Below the pieces are notes generated by a model, which was not told the DNA's origin, did not search any database, and saw only the letters and a program-made list of their open reading frames with translations. Position numbers and translations under genes: made by a program. Of a stretch of DNA of 64,000 nt, positions 35,133-49,800 are shown piece by piece. Positions within the stretch are counted from its first letter, which is position 1, and every line of letters begins with the position of its first letter. Origin of the DNA: Sphagnum magellanicum (lineage: Eukaryota > Streptophyta > Sphagnopsida > Sphagnales > Sphagnaceae); contig CM038917.1 of assembly GCA_021904315.1 (NCBI GenBank), positions 5,316,041 to 5,380,040 on the forward strand, written 5' to 3'.

Positions 35133-37189
35133 ATATACGATAGGTTAATTTATATTATTATTATTATTGGAGCTTGTAGTTGGGTAATTATGCAAAGATC
35201 CAATATAATAGTTGTATTGCAAATTTTGTCATATGTGACTTTCATGTAACTTGTTAACAAAGCCAAACATGGTTGATCAAAACCATATATATGGTGTGTA
35301 CTTTCATTTGTATGGGGTTCATCTTGGGATTAATATGCAACTATAATAGAATTCCACAAATTTTTGACATTAAAAAAAAATTCCCTATAGTTCCATGGGA
35401 TAGTTGTAACATAGTTGCAAATTAATTGTTTCAAAGCTCTAGTTGGTAGGTAGTGAGGTTTTTGTGAACACAATTTTTCATATTGTGTGATTTGTTTGAC
35501 ATTAAAATGCCAAATGATCAATCTAATTGTTAATTGCAATTGGAGGGGGGACTTTAGATTAAGACAAAAGCTCATACCCTAGAAAGTTCAAAGGAGGCTT
35601 GAAGTAAACCATATTATATTATTGAACACAAGTTAAACATGTGGATCAAACAAAATACAAAGACAATTAAATACAACAACTTCACACTACACAATGAACA
35701 CACAAAGGAAAACAACAATGAAGTTCAAGCAAAAGCTTCTATAAAGACAACATAATGCAAATTCGTTTTATAAAAAAATTCCCTAAATAACATTGAAGAG
35801 TAGTACAACATATTGCAAGTTGAAATGAGATGAGACCTTTAGATATAAAGTAACATTGAACAAAATGTAAATAATAACACAACAAATTTAAATATGAAAC
35901 CTAAATACTAGATGTAGTCCAAAAATGATCAAGAGGTTTTAATTTGCACCTCATCATTTCCTCCACAATTGATACAAGGTGCAATTTGCAAGTTGCAACT
36001 TGGATCATTGAACACCGACATGAAACAATAGGTTACTATGATTGTACATAACATAACATGAAAAACAAACCTTTAACAAATGTGGCATTCAAAAAACAAA
36101 ATGAATAGGACCACATTAATAAATGAAAATGGTGAGCTTAATAGGATTCATGATTCAAAATGAATCTCTAATCTAGATTCCATATTGATTTACTTCATAT
36201 TCTCTTCAATGGTTGACATCATCCCACAAATCAAATGGTCATTTTGGAGTGATTTTGTCAATATAAACAATCACAATTACATTATATTCAAATGACCCAA
36301 CTAGCCTAGATGTGGTCCTGATGTAATCATTTAATCTTTAAATTTGCATTTTTGACAACCCCATTTTCAAGGTGATAATCAATAGGCAATTTGAAAGTTC
36401 TACATCCACCCATTTTGCAACACTAGTATCCATCAAGTGAATAAAAAAATGATTATCCTTTTAAAATAATTTTGAATTGTTCCAATTCATGTTTTAAAAT
36501 TAAAGTTGTGAAATCACAAAACCAAGTGAAAAATTTGGATATTTTTACCAAGATGAAAACCCTGATGATCATTAAGTTATTAGGTGGTTAGGTGGTTCAC
36601 TTTTGACATTTTGAAGACTCCACATCTTACTTTAGCTAAAATCTTTGTAATTATAATAATTATGAAACTATAAATTTTATATATTTCCTTTATGCTTTTC
36701 GTAGGCCACCTTATATATATCCCTAGACATGTGATTGGTCAAAACATCCATATGAAAACTTAAAGAGATTAATGTGAAATGGAATAAAAGATATAAATAA
36801 CAAAATTCATGGCATTTCAAAATTTTCAAAATGAGATTTATTGTATTCAGAAAGTTTCAATACATTTCTCTTAAATTGTTCATTTGATGGTGTTCAATTT
36901 TAAACTTTTATTTTGATAATTATTATGAAATGTTTTTTTGAATCCACATGTTTCATTTTCTTTGTGTAACAAATGCAATGTCATTGTTTCAAAAGTCCAT
37001 TATGAAATCCATAATTTTAAAAATAATTCATCCATAATTTTTAATACGATTATCATTAAAGTTTATTGTAACATGGATAATAAAAAAATAACAAGATTAA
37101 TGTTGAATATGGCTTTAAATTTTAAGTTCATTTATAATTCAAAAAACTACAATTGCAATAGTCCAAACAATCCATCTAATTATGTGTTC
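35129..37189. other. AT-rich intergenic DNA, no gene seen
   Basis: No ORF with plausible coding composition, no RNA gene and no clear element end. Confidence 0.5.
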
Positions 37190-38045
37190 TGATGCGCTCC
37201 CAAGTCCTAAGTTAGTCCCAAGTTGGGATTAAGTCACTCAAATTGCGTAATTTTTGGATTCAGGGCATGCTCCCAGCTTCTAGCACTACAGGGGGTGAGA
37301 GGGGCGTGCTGAAAGCTCCAGGATAGACTAGGAAGAGGGACAAGCTTACTCAATTACACGGTCTTGCATCCAAATCCAACCAACAAGTTGGCTAGAATTC
37401 ATTTTGCACCCTTTTGGTGTTGGGACAAGCCACGGGCTACCTTGGACTCACTTGACTCACCACGGCCCGGACTCGGGGGAAGCCACCACCTTCCCCCATA
37501 AAATATTCTTTGCAGCTTTCCGCCGCACTTGCATCCAAATGACTCTTTTTCCCGGGACTCCCAAAGTGGAGTCTTGAAACTATCCCGGTTTGGACTCCTA
37601 GGACTTTGGACGCTCATAATTCTTCGCCCCGAACTCAGATCGGGACAAGGTCTGAATCAAAGTTGTAGCTCTCCTCGAGATCTTTCCAACGGTGTATCGC
37701 ATTCCCCCTACACGCACCGAAATCGGATCGATTCCTGACTTTTAGTGGTTAAGAGTCAAACTGCCAGTTTGACTCCCGACCCTTCTTTTGACCATAACTT
37801 GTGCTACAGATGTCCAAATGGCTCATGCGAGGCCATTTTGGACATCTGCACTTCAAGACCTTTTCAATGGTACCAAGAACACTATAATGCAAGGTGTTTT
37901 GACCCTTGCAATTGCGCTCTGAATTTTTGGGAGTTCTAGAGGACTCCCAAGTCCCATTTTCGGGAGTGTGAGTGGCAACCTCACAACTCCCTCAAAGTGG
38001 GGTTGCAACATGTTCACCCTACGAAGTCCAAATCCCTCCACTAGT
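37190..38045. mobile_element. GC-rich island, possibly a solo-LTR or other retroelement remnant
   Basis: About 850 bases are much GC-richer than both flanks, with sharp edges. Phrases such as GTTGTAGCTCTCCTCGAGAT, CTTTCCAACGGTGTATC and TTTTGACCATAACTTG are of a type I associate with plant LTR sequences. An imperfect hairpin CAGATGTCCAAATGGC/GCCATTTTGGACATCTG lies at 37807-37848 with one bulged base. No coding domain is present. I could not fix matching TG...CA ends or a target duplication. Confidence 0.4.
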
Positions 38046-40590
38046 TACAAAAAAAGTATAATGAACATGTAAGTTGATTACAAAGTTGCCAAGTCCTAAT
38101 ATTAGTTTTTTTCATTTGTATAATAAGTGATTTGTTAAGTCCAAATCCCTATATTACCTATAGAAATTGGACTTCCAATAACTAGATATGTTAATTTTAG
38201 GGGAATAGTTTGATCAAAAGGAAACTAAACAAATTAATGTTTTCTTTTGCCCCTTGTTGTCCATCAATCAAATGGCCTACTCGAATATGATGCCTTACAC
38301 ATATTACTTCACATAGTGGACAAGTCTATGGACACAACAATTTTGAACCTACATTAAATCAATACCATGTTTCATGTGACTTGCACATGTTGAAAATTTG
38401 AAAGAAATTTGAAAATGTATAAACAAATTGTGGAAAGGAGAAATTGCAACAAAAAGTTCTTTGATTTTTTCGAATAAAAATAAAGTTAAAAGGTTGCACC
38501 AATCAACTTGGACCAAAATGCATTAAACCCAATTAGCACAATATTGTGAAAGTTTAGTATTTGAAACAAGGTATTGTAACCAAAAAGGCATGAGGAAAAA
38601 CTTAAATCACCTCAATTGCCTTTCCTTCTAATGTGGAAGAAAAGGAAAGTCTCACTTTACAACCTACCTTTCTCTTTTGGAAAAAAAAAAAAAAACAAAA
38701 GGAATAAAAGAAAAGGGGTTTTCTTCCATAAATAGGCATCATGGTGTAATGTACCATATAGTGACTCATTTTAGGCAAATATAACACCCCATGCAAGTCC
38801 CCAATAATTTTTTAAAAAGTGTCCAAATGTATGATTATCATTTTCTAGGATTTTATTATTGTAATCTTTGATTACTAAATGCTCACCCACTTACGAAACT
38901 TTAAAAACCTAAGTCAAAACTTATATCATATGATGACCATGTCATATGCTAGGGTAGATGCTATTCAAAAAATTTAAAAGAAAAACCCATAAAATCCACA
39001 TGAATGAAGGTTCAACTAGAGATTTTTTAACATGTTCATTAAGCACAAATGTTTTTAAAAATTAAAAATTAAAATCTATTTTGAAAGGACTTTTGAAAAT
39101 AAGGTCAAATTCTAACTTTCTAAAAATTCATAAATATCATTTGATTAATGTTTTAAATAGTTTCACACCTAACTTTATTATTTCATTCCTTAACACTTAA
39201 TCATTATAAACAATTTTAAATGAAATTCAATATGAAAATTTCAATTTCTTAACAATTCAATTAGTTGACCAATCCATATTTTTGAATTTCAAAAGTTTAG
39301 TACAAACAATGTGTGTATTATTTTCAAATTTTAATTATATAAACACTTCCTAATCAAGTTGTAGTCATAATTCAATTGTGAATGTATAAATTTAAGGTTT
39401 TGTTATTTGCCACAAGCATGAAAAAACAAGGCATTCTACAAAAATAAAGACTATGACACCAAAAGCAAACAATCACCTGTCAAACTACATTGCAATCACC
39501 TATCAAATTACAAAGGGAAAACTCAAAGACTGAAAGTTCTCGTTTGAAGGAGGAGCCCAAAAGCAAGACTTCATTGGAAATGGATTCATCAAATTGCATA
39601 TCATATTTAAAAAAAGAAGTGGAGCACTTCACTTAAAACTAATCAACCTTTTTTGAGATTGACCTTTCTAAATGGACACAACCAAAGCAATTTCACACAT
39701 TCCTACTCAACTCTTGACACTCTCAAACCTAGACACCTAGATTCTTAGTGTGAAGACATGCACATTGGAAAATTGTACAAAGACACATGGATTGAAAACA
39801 AACATCCGAGGCTTGATTGAAGATATATCAAATCCTCTAGATATTTTTAAATATCCCTTTTACTCTAGAGTAGATATTTATTTTACTCCACTCACATCAA
39901 GATACCTCTCCAAAGCCAAGATACGCAAAATCATACTCATCTTATTGCAATTCTAACAACTTTAATAGTCCCCAAAAATTTTCTATCTCCACACCTTTTT
40001 CACCAACATCATTCACCACTACCAAATCAATTCTTTCCTTCCTAGTAGTTTTTGGCAAGTGCAACCACACACTCATTTTACCTAGATCATATTCCTTCAA
40101 CCTTGCTCCATGAACTTTTCAATTCTCAAAGCTTCACATTCAAAACACTAAGTTCAAGTTCCAATTGTAAAAAATAAATTAGAATGGTTTCAGTTCTAGT
40201 TCAAATTCCACACAAAAGTGGAATTACAAATCTGATTCTAAGTCCAATTCTTCACAAAAATAAATTCTAGTTCTGAAAATTAGAAAAATTAGAAAAATTA
40301 GAAAATTAGACTCGATTCTAATTTGGTTCCAAGTAATTTGAACTAGAATCAATTGTTAACTGTCAATTCACCCTCCAATTAGCCCTCAATTCTAATTTTT
40401 TTTCAACTGTGTTTTCAATCAAAAGTATTGGTTCTTGTTCTGATTCCAAACCCAGAAATAAATATAACTCGGAACCCAATTTCAAGTCATGTTCTTAAAA
40501 CCGACCAAACAAAGTAACTGCCCAACATTGGTCACATCCAAATAATTTACATAAGTTTTATATCAAGGGATAGAATTACTTTACTATTGT
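38046..40590. other. AT-rich intergenic DNA, no gene seen
   Basis: Includes a poly-A stretch near 38680 and an ATTAGAAAA microsatellite-like run at about 40280-40310, within a region repeating TTCTAGTTC-like words. Confidence 0.5.
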
Positions 40591-43044
40591 CAAATAAGAT
40601 TTAAGAGGCCTCTTGTATGTGTTTTGTTGCTTTGAGAAGGTGTTATTTATGTGTCTGAGGTGTCCTCCAAAATATACTAGGAAAATTCCTCCAAACACTT
40701 TACAAGCATGAAAGAATGCTTTCCACCTTTTGCACTACATATAGGCCAGTGTCCAACAATGCTCTTCATCTCTATACCAGGATGTCAAGCTTTGTGAACT
40801 CTTTGTTTCTGGGAGCTCTTCCTCACACAAGAAGCAATATGTGTGGCTGAATTTTGAGCAACATGTAGAATTGTCCCACTTTTCTCTTGCTCAAACATTT
40901 GTTCCTCCTTTCTAGTGGCTTGGACTCAAATTGCTTACCATGTGGAAATGTCGATGTCTCCACTCCACCCCAAGAGGCAGCTCTGATCTCTTGATGTATA
41001 CAACTATGAGCTGGAAGTGGATTGCAACATGGTCATGTCAAGCACATTCATGATCTTCAAGATTACTTTCTACCTCCCTTGCCCATTATGCGGGGTATGT
41101 CACCAAGTTTGCCTCTAACAGGCTCACCTAGCACCTTACCCAACATAATGGGCAGGGGTTTGACCATTCAATAGTACAAAAACATCATTCATTTCAGAAT
41201 AGATTTTGTTCCTTGTGGCCACTTGCGTAAGTTCTTACCATTAGAGCATTCAGAAGAGCAAATTACTTCCACCATCAATGGTTATGGTAACATGGCAAAT
41301 ACAAAGAGGCTGAAAGTGGCCAAACAAGTTTGAGTCTTAATGGCCAGTAGCCCTGCATGTTTCCCACACAATGCCTAGGATAAACTTTCTCAATGCAATT
41401 CAAAGACACAGAAACTCAATGAGGAATTTACCCTAACTCTTTGAACAAGCTCTGCTCCACTCATGTCCCAAAACCCGGATTGCTCCATCTGCAGTAATGC
41501 ACAATATCGACAATTCATACAATATGTCTACAATCATGGTCATCTTCCACTTCCAAAGAACCATCTTGCAGGTACCCAACATTAAGGGTTGTCACCTGTG
41601 CTCCAGGACTTGCAGGTTTTTCTAACAGTCTAGATCCAGACCACCTACAATTCCTTTCTAATAAAAACCTTCTTCGTATGATATACAGGATTTCTCACAT
41701 ACAAGCATGGTCTGGCAATTTACAGAATGTTTGTACAGACAGCTAGAGAATAACACAACAACAACAATTCAAATCATTCTTGAAATGTTTTCACTGGCCC
41801 AGTATATTACTCCAAATCAGAACAAAATTCAGCCTCACATATGTGAAGGTGCAGATCAGAGGAAGGTGCTGCATTGTTCCTAGAAGTATCAGCAAATCCT
41901 CCATCTTAAGTTCTGAAGATGTGAAAAGTGATCAGCCAACTAGTCAGTCAAATTTTAAGGGCTAACATTATTGACTAAAACAATTGACTCGAGAAACATC
42001 GATAAAGGGAACTGTTCACTTAATAACAGGGTCTCTTGTCAAATTGGTAGTGGCATGTTGTTCAGCTGGAAGCAATTTAAAAGGTCTGATTTCAGCCTAC
42101 ATATGTAATGGAAACGGAGGGCAGACTTTCCCACATATTAATGTTAAGAAACAGAGATAGGTATGCTGAGGTGTCTTTCACACACCAAAAGCAATTACAC
42201 CTCCTTTCCCTGGCCTCTTCACAATCAAATGTATAATCAATTTCAAGCACTACTCTACAAATTCTGCAACTTCTGGAGCACCCAATCTCAACCTTGCAAG
42301 TGGTTGTACCTTCTGTACAAATCACGTTACTGATGCCTATGAGGTGGGGATCTCATTCTTTGTGCACCCCGTGTTCTGTTCCCAGTCTTATCCTGAAAAG
42401 CACTTTGTGCTCTCAGGACACCTCCTGCTTGATAGGGTTAAGTCCTCTTCGAGGTTGAAGCACTAACACTGCCACCCAGGAAAAACACCACAGGTCACAA
42501 CCCTGCTGGCACCACTGACATGCGCTTCAAGAAATTGCTGATAGTTTGGGAGACTTCCAGCACCAGCAGAATCTATCAGTGATATTTCTAAAGATAAATT
42601 TGTCAAACACGACCAGGCATATCTTGACCTTCACATGAAGAATGATGGGCAACATTTCCACAACTCAAAAAGCAAATAAACTCATAAAATGCCTGTTATT
42701 CTGCAGTAACCACCCTCTCTAATCCCTGATAACAATCCTGAGCGTTGACAGGTTGGAGGAGCTTTGCCATCTGTATCATGGATAAGGTGTCATAGAGTCC
42801 TACCTGATAATAGTGTTCTGCAACCTATAGTTCATTGGGCCACTGGACATAACACTAGCTGGATGCCAGAAATTAGAAGTGGAGCCTGGAAGATGCTATG
42901 AATATTTAAAAGGGGGTGTTTAAAACTCTGATTCAGGATTCAGTGGCATAAACACCTGCTCGAATAACTCTGGAGATTGCTTCATCTTTTATGAGGTGAA
43001 GTACCAGATGATGCAGCCGCTAGATCTTTACTACACGGTGATTG
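40591..43044. other. 3' flank of the lipin gene, possible 3' UTR, no gene recognised
   Basis: Composition is GC-richer than the intergenic background, as expected for transcribed or formerly transcribed DNA beyond the minus-strand stop at 43045. No second gene could be supported. Confidence 0.4.
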
Positions 43045-46000
43045 TCAAAGGATCATGGTCAGCAATATGCCACTATCAGCAGTGCCCACCTTCCTGCTTA
43101 GGTTCACCAATATTATTAAACAATAATAGTTCATCTGATGAGAAAAGTGTTGAGTGAGTTTAGAAAGGTCAATAGGTGCTGTTGTGAACCTTTTCAACTC
43201 ATCCTCAATGTCTGGGAGTGGCAGCTTCCAGAAGTTCCATGAGTTGTAATCCTCCTGTCCACCACAGTGCCACCCCAGTCCACTTACTGAGGATATCATA
43301 GAACAGACCATAAAATCATGTGGCAATTTGGCCATTCCTAATGGTGGTGCATTGACAAGGAAGAGAAGCTCAAATGTGCAAAAAGACTGAAGTTAAGCAC
43401 TTTTCTTGAAGGATTTGGCAGACAGTGCAATGAATGAGATAGCAGGATCTCCTCAGATGACACTGATAAGCATACCTGTGCTGAGTAGGTTTTCGCAGGG
43501 AACATATCATTGACCAACTTGTGGAGTGATGTATAGGTCTTCACATCCACTCGGTTGTTCACTGCCACTTCACCCTGCTCTCAACAAATTTCAGGCATGG
43601 AATTCTCTCAGGTTCAAACAATGTGAACTCAGTGTCCCTTGTCATCGCTGGAAAATGTGTGATGTGTGATGTTATGCTAAGGAGTTTTTTGAAACAGCCA
43701 GCTCTGTGTCCAACATACTTTCTTTTGAAGGCTGAAGTTGACCACTAGAAGACCATGGCTCTAGCTAAAAATGAGGAATTTAACTTAATAGGTCCTACCT
43801 CTACAAAGAAGTGCAATCTGCATGTTTTTCCTTTGTTGTATCCAGCAGCTTTAGAGAACATCTTAGAGACTTATTCTTATAATACATGATGACTGGGCAT
43901 GCTTGAGAGGAAGGGGAGTGATGAACAAATAAAACTTTCTTTTGTAAAAGGGTGGTCAACAAACAAAAGAGAAGAAAACATGCACCTTATGCTGTTTTCA
44001 ATAGTTCTAGACAATCTCCAGGCCCATAAGGATAGATTCCTCACCCTGGGATTAATGATGAAGATCTTGCCCTTGGGAATGCCAACTTTAAGATAGCTGA
44101 TCTCATCAGTGTCTCGGTTCCCAAACCCTGCGTAGAAGGGGTTGCAGTCCTGTGGAAAAAGAGAGCGGATATCCTGCAGGCAAGGTCCAAAACCTCCTCT
44201 GAGAAATTGCAACATGATCTCAAAAGAAAACCAAGGTCAGCTAGGTGGCACGTCTGTGAATGATGTTAAAGAGCTTTCTGTCTGCCTATGAACTTGCACT
44301 CATGAACCATATCTCATGAACCTCTTCACCCAATCTTGATCTAGGCACCTGCAAGATCTATTCAAACAGAATTAATGACTTACAAAGTGGCATAAACCAA
44401 AGTTTCCATGGTCTTTCAACCCCTGCTAATACTAGGTTCAAGTGAATGACAAAAGAACACATCCAGATAGACCCCAAAAAATCTAGTCACTGATTACACT
44501 GATCTGTATGCCCTCTCTAGCAACTCAAACATTGTAGAAATTTTCAGTCCCTCACTATTGCTTGTGAACCCATTGTCCACTGTATCCATCAGCTGGTAAC
44601 CCTCACCTGCAGGCATGCAATTTTGAACTCATGTGGAGTCCTTCGGATCACTGAAAATGCACAATTTCACCCAAAACAAGTGAGCAATTTGAGTAGAATT
44701 GGTCAATGTGTAGTGCAATGGAAGAATAATAACCAGAGGCCAAGAGGTGAGGCAAAATGTGGATATCATTGAGTCTTGAAAACTATTTCAGCACAGACAT
44801 GGAGTATAGAGATTCCAAGAAGGACCCAGAATTTAAGGACAAGAAATATATACAAACAGGACACAACCTTTCAAACTGCAATTGTGTATCAAATACCATC
44901 AACTCGAGCGAGAAACTAATAGACTTTGGACACAGGAAAAGATCTTCACAAAAAGCCATAACTATCTTTGGGACTGTTGGAATAGTGCTGCTACTCACAT
45001 CTCTCCAATATCTCCAGACACAACCTATGAAAACAGAAACTCTAGCATGGCCATTTTGCCACATCAAAGGGACACTCTGTTAAAAAGATCAGAATTATGA
45101 CAGAAGCAAAAAGTATGGCATTGATAGGAAGGCTCTGGGGACAAGAGAATTCATAGCATAAAACCACACAATAAGACTGAAGAAAATGTTAACAGACCTT
45201 CACGGTAGAGGGAGGGAAAGAGGCCATCAGGTGAGATAACCACTGGTCCATTTGGAAGTGTCTCACCATCCTGTACAAACAAAGGACCAATAGATTACAC
45301 TCATCAATCAGCAGAGATATAAACACATCTAGAAATGCCCAGAGACATCTTCAATCATGTGACTTTGATCTATGTCACTGTGCAACTCCTGAATCAACCA
45401 AGGCTGAAATGTGGTGGGGAACTCAACTACAATCTTCTAAAACACAAATGATGACATCATACACAAGAGAAAGGCACCTGCTTGACATTAAATAAAAATT
45501 GCCGAGTAAGATCTGCCTGAGAGATTGCACGTGCACTTAGAAATAGCAGCTCATATCCATTTTCCTGCAGCCACACAGCATCTGGTGTCATGTGAAGTGC
45601 AGCCTCTTTTACTTTGAAAACAACATATCCAACTGAGGAAAGATGGTCTTGGCAAGGTGAGGAATCAACATAACTCAGAGCAGGTTCAAAGCACCTTGAT
45701 GGAAGAGAAAAGGCGAGCCACTCCAGACTGTGTCCAATCCTTTCCAACCAAGGGCATCACTTGACCCAAAACATCTGATCTGCATCCAAACAATAAGGAT
45801 GGATCAGCCATCCACCCATCAAGCTGCCCATACCGAACAATGTCTGCATGGGACAGGAGCAGGGTCACAACTGACATTCATATCCATCTTGCTGATCATA
45901 TTTTGGTCAATCGTCAGCTGAATATATCAAGAAGTAGAGACCTAGTAACTCACTTTGTGATGGTCCCATCCACATCTGAAATCACAATGCGTGTGTTCCA

Positions 46001-46830
46001 TTTCCAAAGGTACACCCTGGCATCCAACTGTGGGAGATATTACTGTCACATTATTAGCACCATTCTTTCTGCCAGACCACAGCTATGCAATGCAGCCACA
46101 GAGTGTAGTAAGTTGACCATTTCTCAGTCAACAGGTACAAGCTTCAGGTTCCTTTAATTTTACACTGCTCCAACGAGTACAGACAATGAAGAGAAAGAGA
46201 AGGGTCCAGATGTTATACCAACCTGCTGTTTGCCAAGCATGCGGGTAAAAAAAGTAAATGTGATCCTATTACTGCCCTCCTTAAGATTCATCTGAGCTAG
46301 CATCTGTGAAGTAGGAATGATAGTCTGCACTTTGCTTTTGTGGGGACGTTCGTAGTACCCTTCTTCACGAAGCAAGTCATTTGCAAATGATGTTTGCAGT
46401 GCTGTCCCTGCTCCTCCCTTTAATGCATCTTTTGGAACTGAAGGATTGGCAGTAATGCTCTGTTCAGGAGTTTTCTGGCGCCTTGATGGGAAAGGCCAGA
46501 GCTTCCAACCCCCACTAGTTGTGGGGCCTAGTGTGCGCACGACAGCTTGACTCTTTGCCACTGGCTCAGGGCGCTCCACTTGAATTGCACCTTCTATTGC
46601 AGGCATAATAAACTGCCCAAAAGCAAAGATTCCAAGAACTACTGGAGCAGCCACACTCCAAGGATAATATTGTCCTCCCACATGAATAATAAGCTTATCA
46701 TTTGCAATGATGGATGCTGCAGAGCTCTTGAACTCATGAAGTGACACTCTTGCTGAGGTGAATGCCTCAGCAGCCTCCTCCCTTCCCATGTGATCCTTTA
46801 GAAGATGCCTGCATAGAGACAGTTCAACTC
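43045..46830 (-). CDS. PAH: PAH exons 3-11: C-LIP catalytic half
   Basis: Exon 3 (46830-46223) carries [23 protein letters not shown] and [12 protein letters not shown], all known plant PAH landmarks. Exon 4 carries the DVDGT catalytic motif. Exon 5 gives [20 protein letters not shown], exon 6 [16 protein letters not shown], exon 7 [18 protein letters not shown], exon 8 (only 44 nt) [15 protein letters not shown], exon 9 the [15 protein letters not shown] block, exon 10 [20 protein letters not shown], and exon 11 [14 protein letters not shown] before a 50-residue tail ending at TGA (43045-43047). No catalytic residue is missing. Confidence 0.93.
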
Positions 46831-49800
46831 CTGCAGGCATAAAATGTCAGACTGGTCACTAAAACACACCATCAAACCAATTCAGGCCCTGACTTTAGAA
46901 CAATCATGTCTGCTTCAGAAGAAGACAGCTGCTAAAAAGAAGACAGGATAAAAAAGACAGGGTTCACAGCCTGCAAGGAAACTCAAGATCAGAAACCTGG
47001 CCAGACTACAAGCATAAGAAAAGATAGAGACAAACCAGTTTCAGCAGCTGTCTCCATTCCATCTGCTTCAGCACCATCTTCATCCTCAGATTGCCCTGAA
47101 CCTGCTGGACTCCCAACACCCTTCTCAAATATATTTTGTGGGAAACCATCTACTTGTTCATGTGTGCCTTCAGCTGGACTCATGACATATGAAGAGGAGT
47201 CTCTCCTGCTTGAACTTCTCTTAGTGTGTGGCAGTGGCTCTGAACCAACAGAGCGGCTCAGAGCACTCCATATACCAGAAATAGCTGCATCAGCAGATTG
47301 CAACCTCACATCTGGCAAGGACTCGGAAAGAGGGCGATCCTTGGCAATCACAAACAGGTCATCTAGGGCTGAATTCTCAAGTGACACTGGGATACCAATT
47401 GGATCACTTTTCCTCCCCAACATTTCCAGGTCTTTGTCTGCATCCACTACCTCCCCATTACCCTCTTCTTCCTCGCTGGTGTTAGCTTCAAAGTAAATGC
47501 TTTTCCCACTTGCTGACCCAATGTGACTGTATGATAAGGAGTTCTCAAGCTCATCATCTGACATGTTTTCTCCATGTGGTGCACTTGCCACATGATCTAT
47601 TTTCATAACTGCTAGTTTTCTGTGAACCTCTTCTTCTTGGTCCTCGCTGGTATTAGCTTCAACATAAGTGCTTTTCCTGTTTGCTGCCCCTGCGTCACTG
47701 TATGACAATGGGTTCTCAAGCTCACCCTCCGAACTATTTCCTGCATGTAGTGTTGTTGCCACTTCACCCATCTCTCCAGTGTCAGCAAGTGCTTCACCTG
47801 CTTTCACTATTTCCAAAACTTTAGTTGTGACTGGCATTGTCTGTGTGACCTCCACCACATAAGTTTGAGTATGAGATGCACCATCCCGTGTGGGGCTTGT
47901 TTCCAACACTGCTAGATTTCTGGAGAGCAGTTTGCTGCTGGAACCTCCTGCTCCACCTGCCATGATCTCATCCCGAACAGGACTAAGGGGAGGCACCTTC
48001 TCCTCTGAAACACCTTCTTGCAGGTTGCTGTTCTCTACAGTGTCATCTCCCTTGTTTGAAGGTTTCTCTTCATCAAGAGAAAGCACTGGAGAACGACTGG
48101 TGCTATCTTCTATGCTGCTGCAAGCATTCACAGGATCTGTGAGAGCCATCACATCCAACCCAGCACAACTTACTGGCATAACCTCTGTGACAGGAATTGA
48201 AGATTGTTCTTTGTCAGCACCAACCAGTTCTTCCACTGGTAAGACTGCAGGATATTTCACTAGAAAAGTATTCTCTCCAACAACTTCCTGTTCTTGTAGC
48301 TTGGTTCTTACAGTCATGGAATCCATAGCCACTGGAAATGACACCCTTTTTGCACATTCATGTAGTGAGGTCAGCTCCTGAGAGCAGGTAGCCAATGAGT
48401 TGACATCCTCATTCACCTCCTCATCTTGAAGTCTGTCTCGAGACATACTGACCATACTTGATGCTCCTTCCATATCATCCATCAACACTGCACATGTTGT
48501 TACTGCCAGAGACACACCTGCTAACTTCTCCTTTCTGTTCATATTTGAATCAGACACTATGCTTCCATTATCACTATCAGCAGCATTACTTCTCCCTCCT
48601 TGCAAAACAATCTCTCCACTATCCTGGGGTGTGTCTTCATCTCTGACAATGTCAGGCCCCTTCCCACCTGCAGCTATGTTGATACTTACAGAAGAGGGAC
48701 AATGAGCAGTTGTAGTACAATCAGCATGATTGAAGCTTGGCTCTGACAGCCTAGGAATGCCAGAGTCTTCAGCAGCTTCAGTACTGCAGCCTCCACCTGC
48801 TTGCAAGTGAAGTGAAGAGTCAAGTGTTGAATCATTATTGAATGGTACATCACTTCTCTCATTGATGACAAGTTCTTCTGGTCCCATCGTCTGCCCTGTC
48901 AAACTCATCTGTGAGTCTGAAGCCTTTGCCTGGCTATCTTTTGCAGTTGCTATGTTCTGAGAATTTAACGAGGAGATTACTAGAGGTTCTTGGGAATTGA
49001 GTTTTTGTGGGCTCTTTCTACTTTTCACTCCACTGCCATAGCCCCAAGAATTGTCCAGCAGGTCAGAGATAATTTCGGCCCTCTCCAGTGAGGACTCTCT
49101 CTCCAATGCACTGTCTGGACTTGCCAAAGTTTGCTCTTTACCATATCCTCGGAACAATAGACCAAGTATAGATCGCCTGGTTGGGTTCTCTGCCTCCTTG
49201 CCTTCAGAATTTTGAGTAGTGGTTGAAGATACCGCCTCTGTTGATAACTCTCCCTTCTCCTCTTTTTCCTCAACTTCTGAGCCTTCACCTTTTGTTTTAT
49301 GCTCAGTTGAGCTCTCTTTGGTCCTCTTCACCACAGTTGAAGATTTTCCTGTGCTGCTTACTACAGCCTCTTCACTATTGGACTCTTGTGCATCATTCTC
49401 CCTCAGCATCTTATCACCCTTCCTCACGGATGAGTTTTGATCATCAACAATTCCCAAGGATTGTGAATTGACCTTGGGTGCATTTAATGAAGCCTGTGTA
49501 CTGTCCTCTCCAGCTTGATTAGTTGTTGCTTTGACCTCTTTAGTCTCCTTTTTCTCATCTTGATCAGATCTCTGTTTTGGAAGAGAAGGAGTCCCTCTCC
49601 AGCCCCACCATAACCATGGCTTCCTATCTGATTGTTCAAGCACATCTGTTTTCTTCTGTGCAGGTTTTGTAAGTTGCATATTTTTATCCAAGACAGCAGG
49701 AGTTGACTTTGAGGGTAGGCTTTGATTGTACCCCTTTGGTGTACTTCTCAATGCACCCCCAGTCTTTGTCTTCCTGTCCAAACCTATCTTGTGCTGGTGA

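Noticed and set aside
37190-38045. Complete solo LTR with defined TG...CA ends
   Set aside because: Candidate ends (near 37192 and 38048) are not flanked by matching 5-bp duplications.
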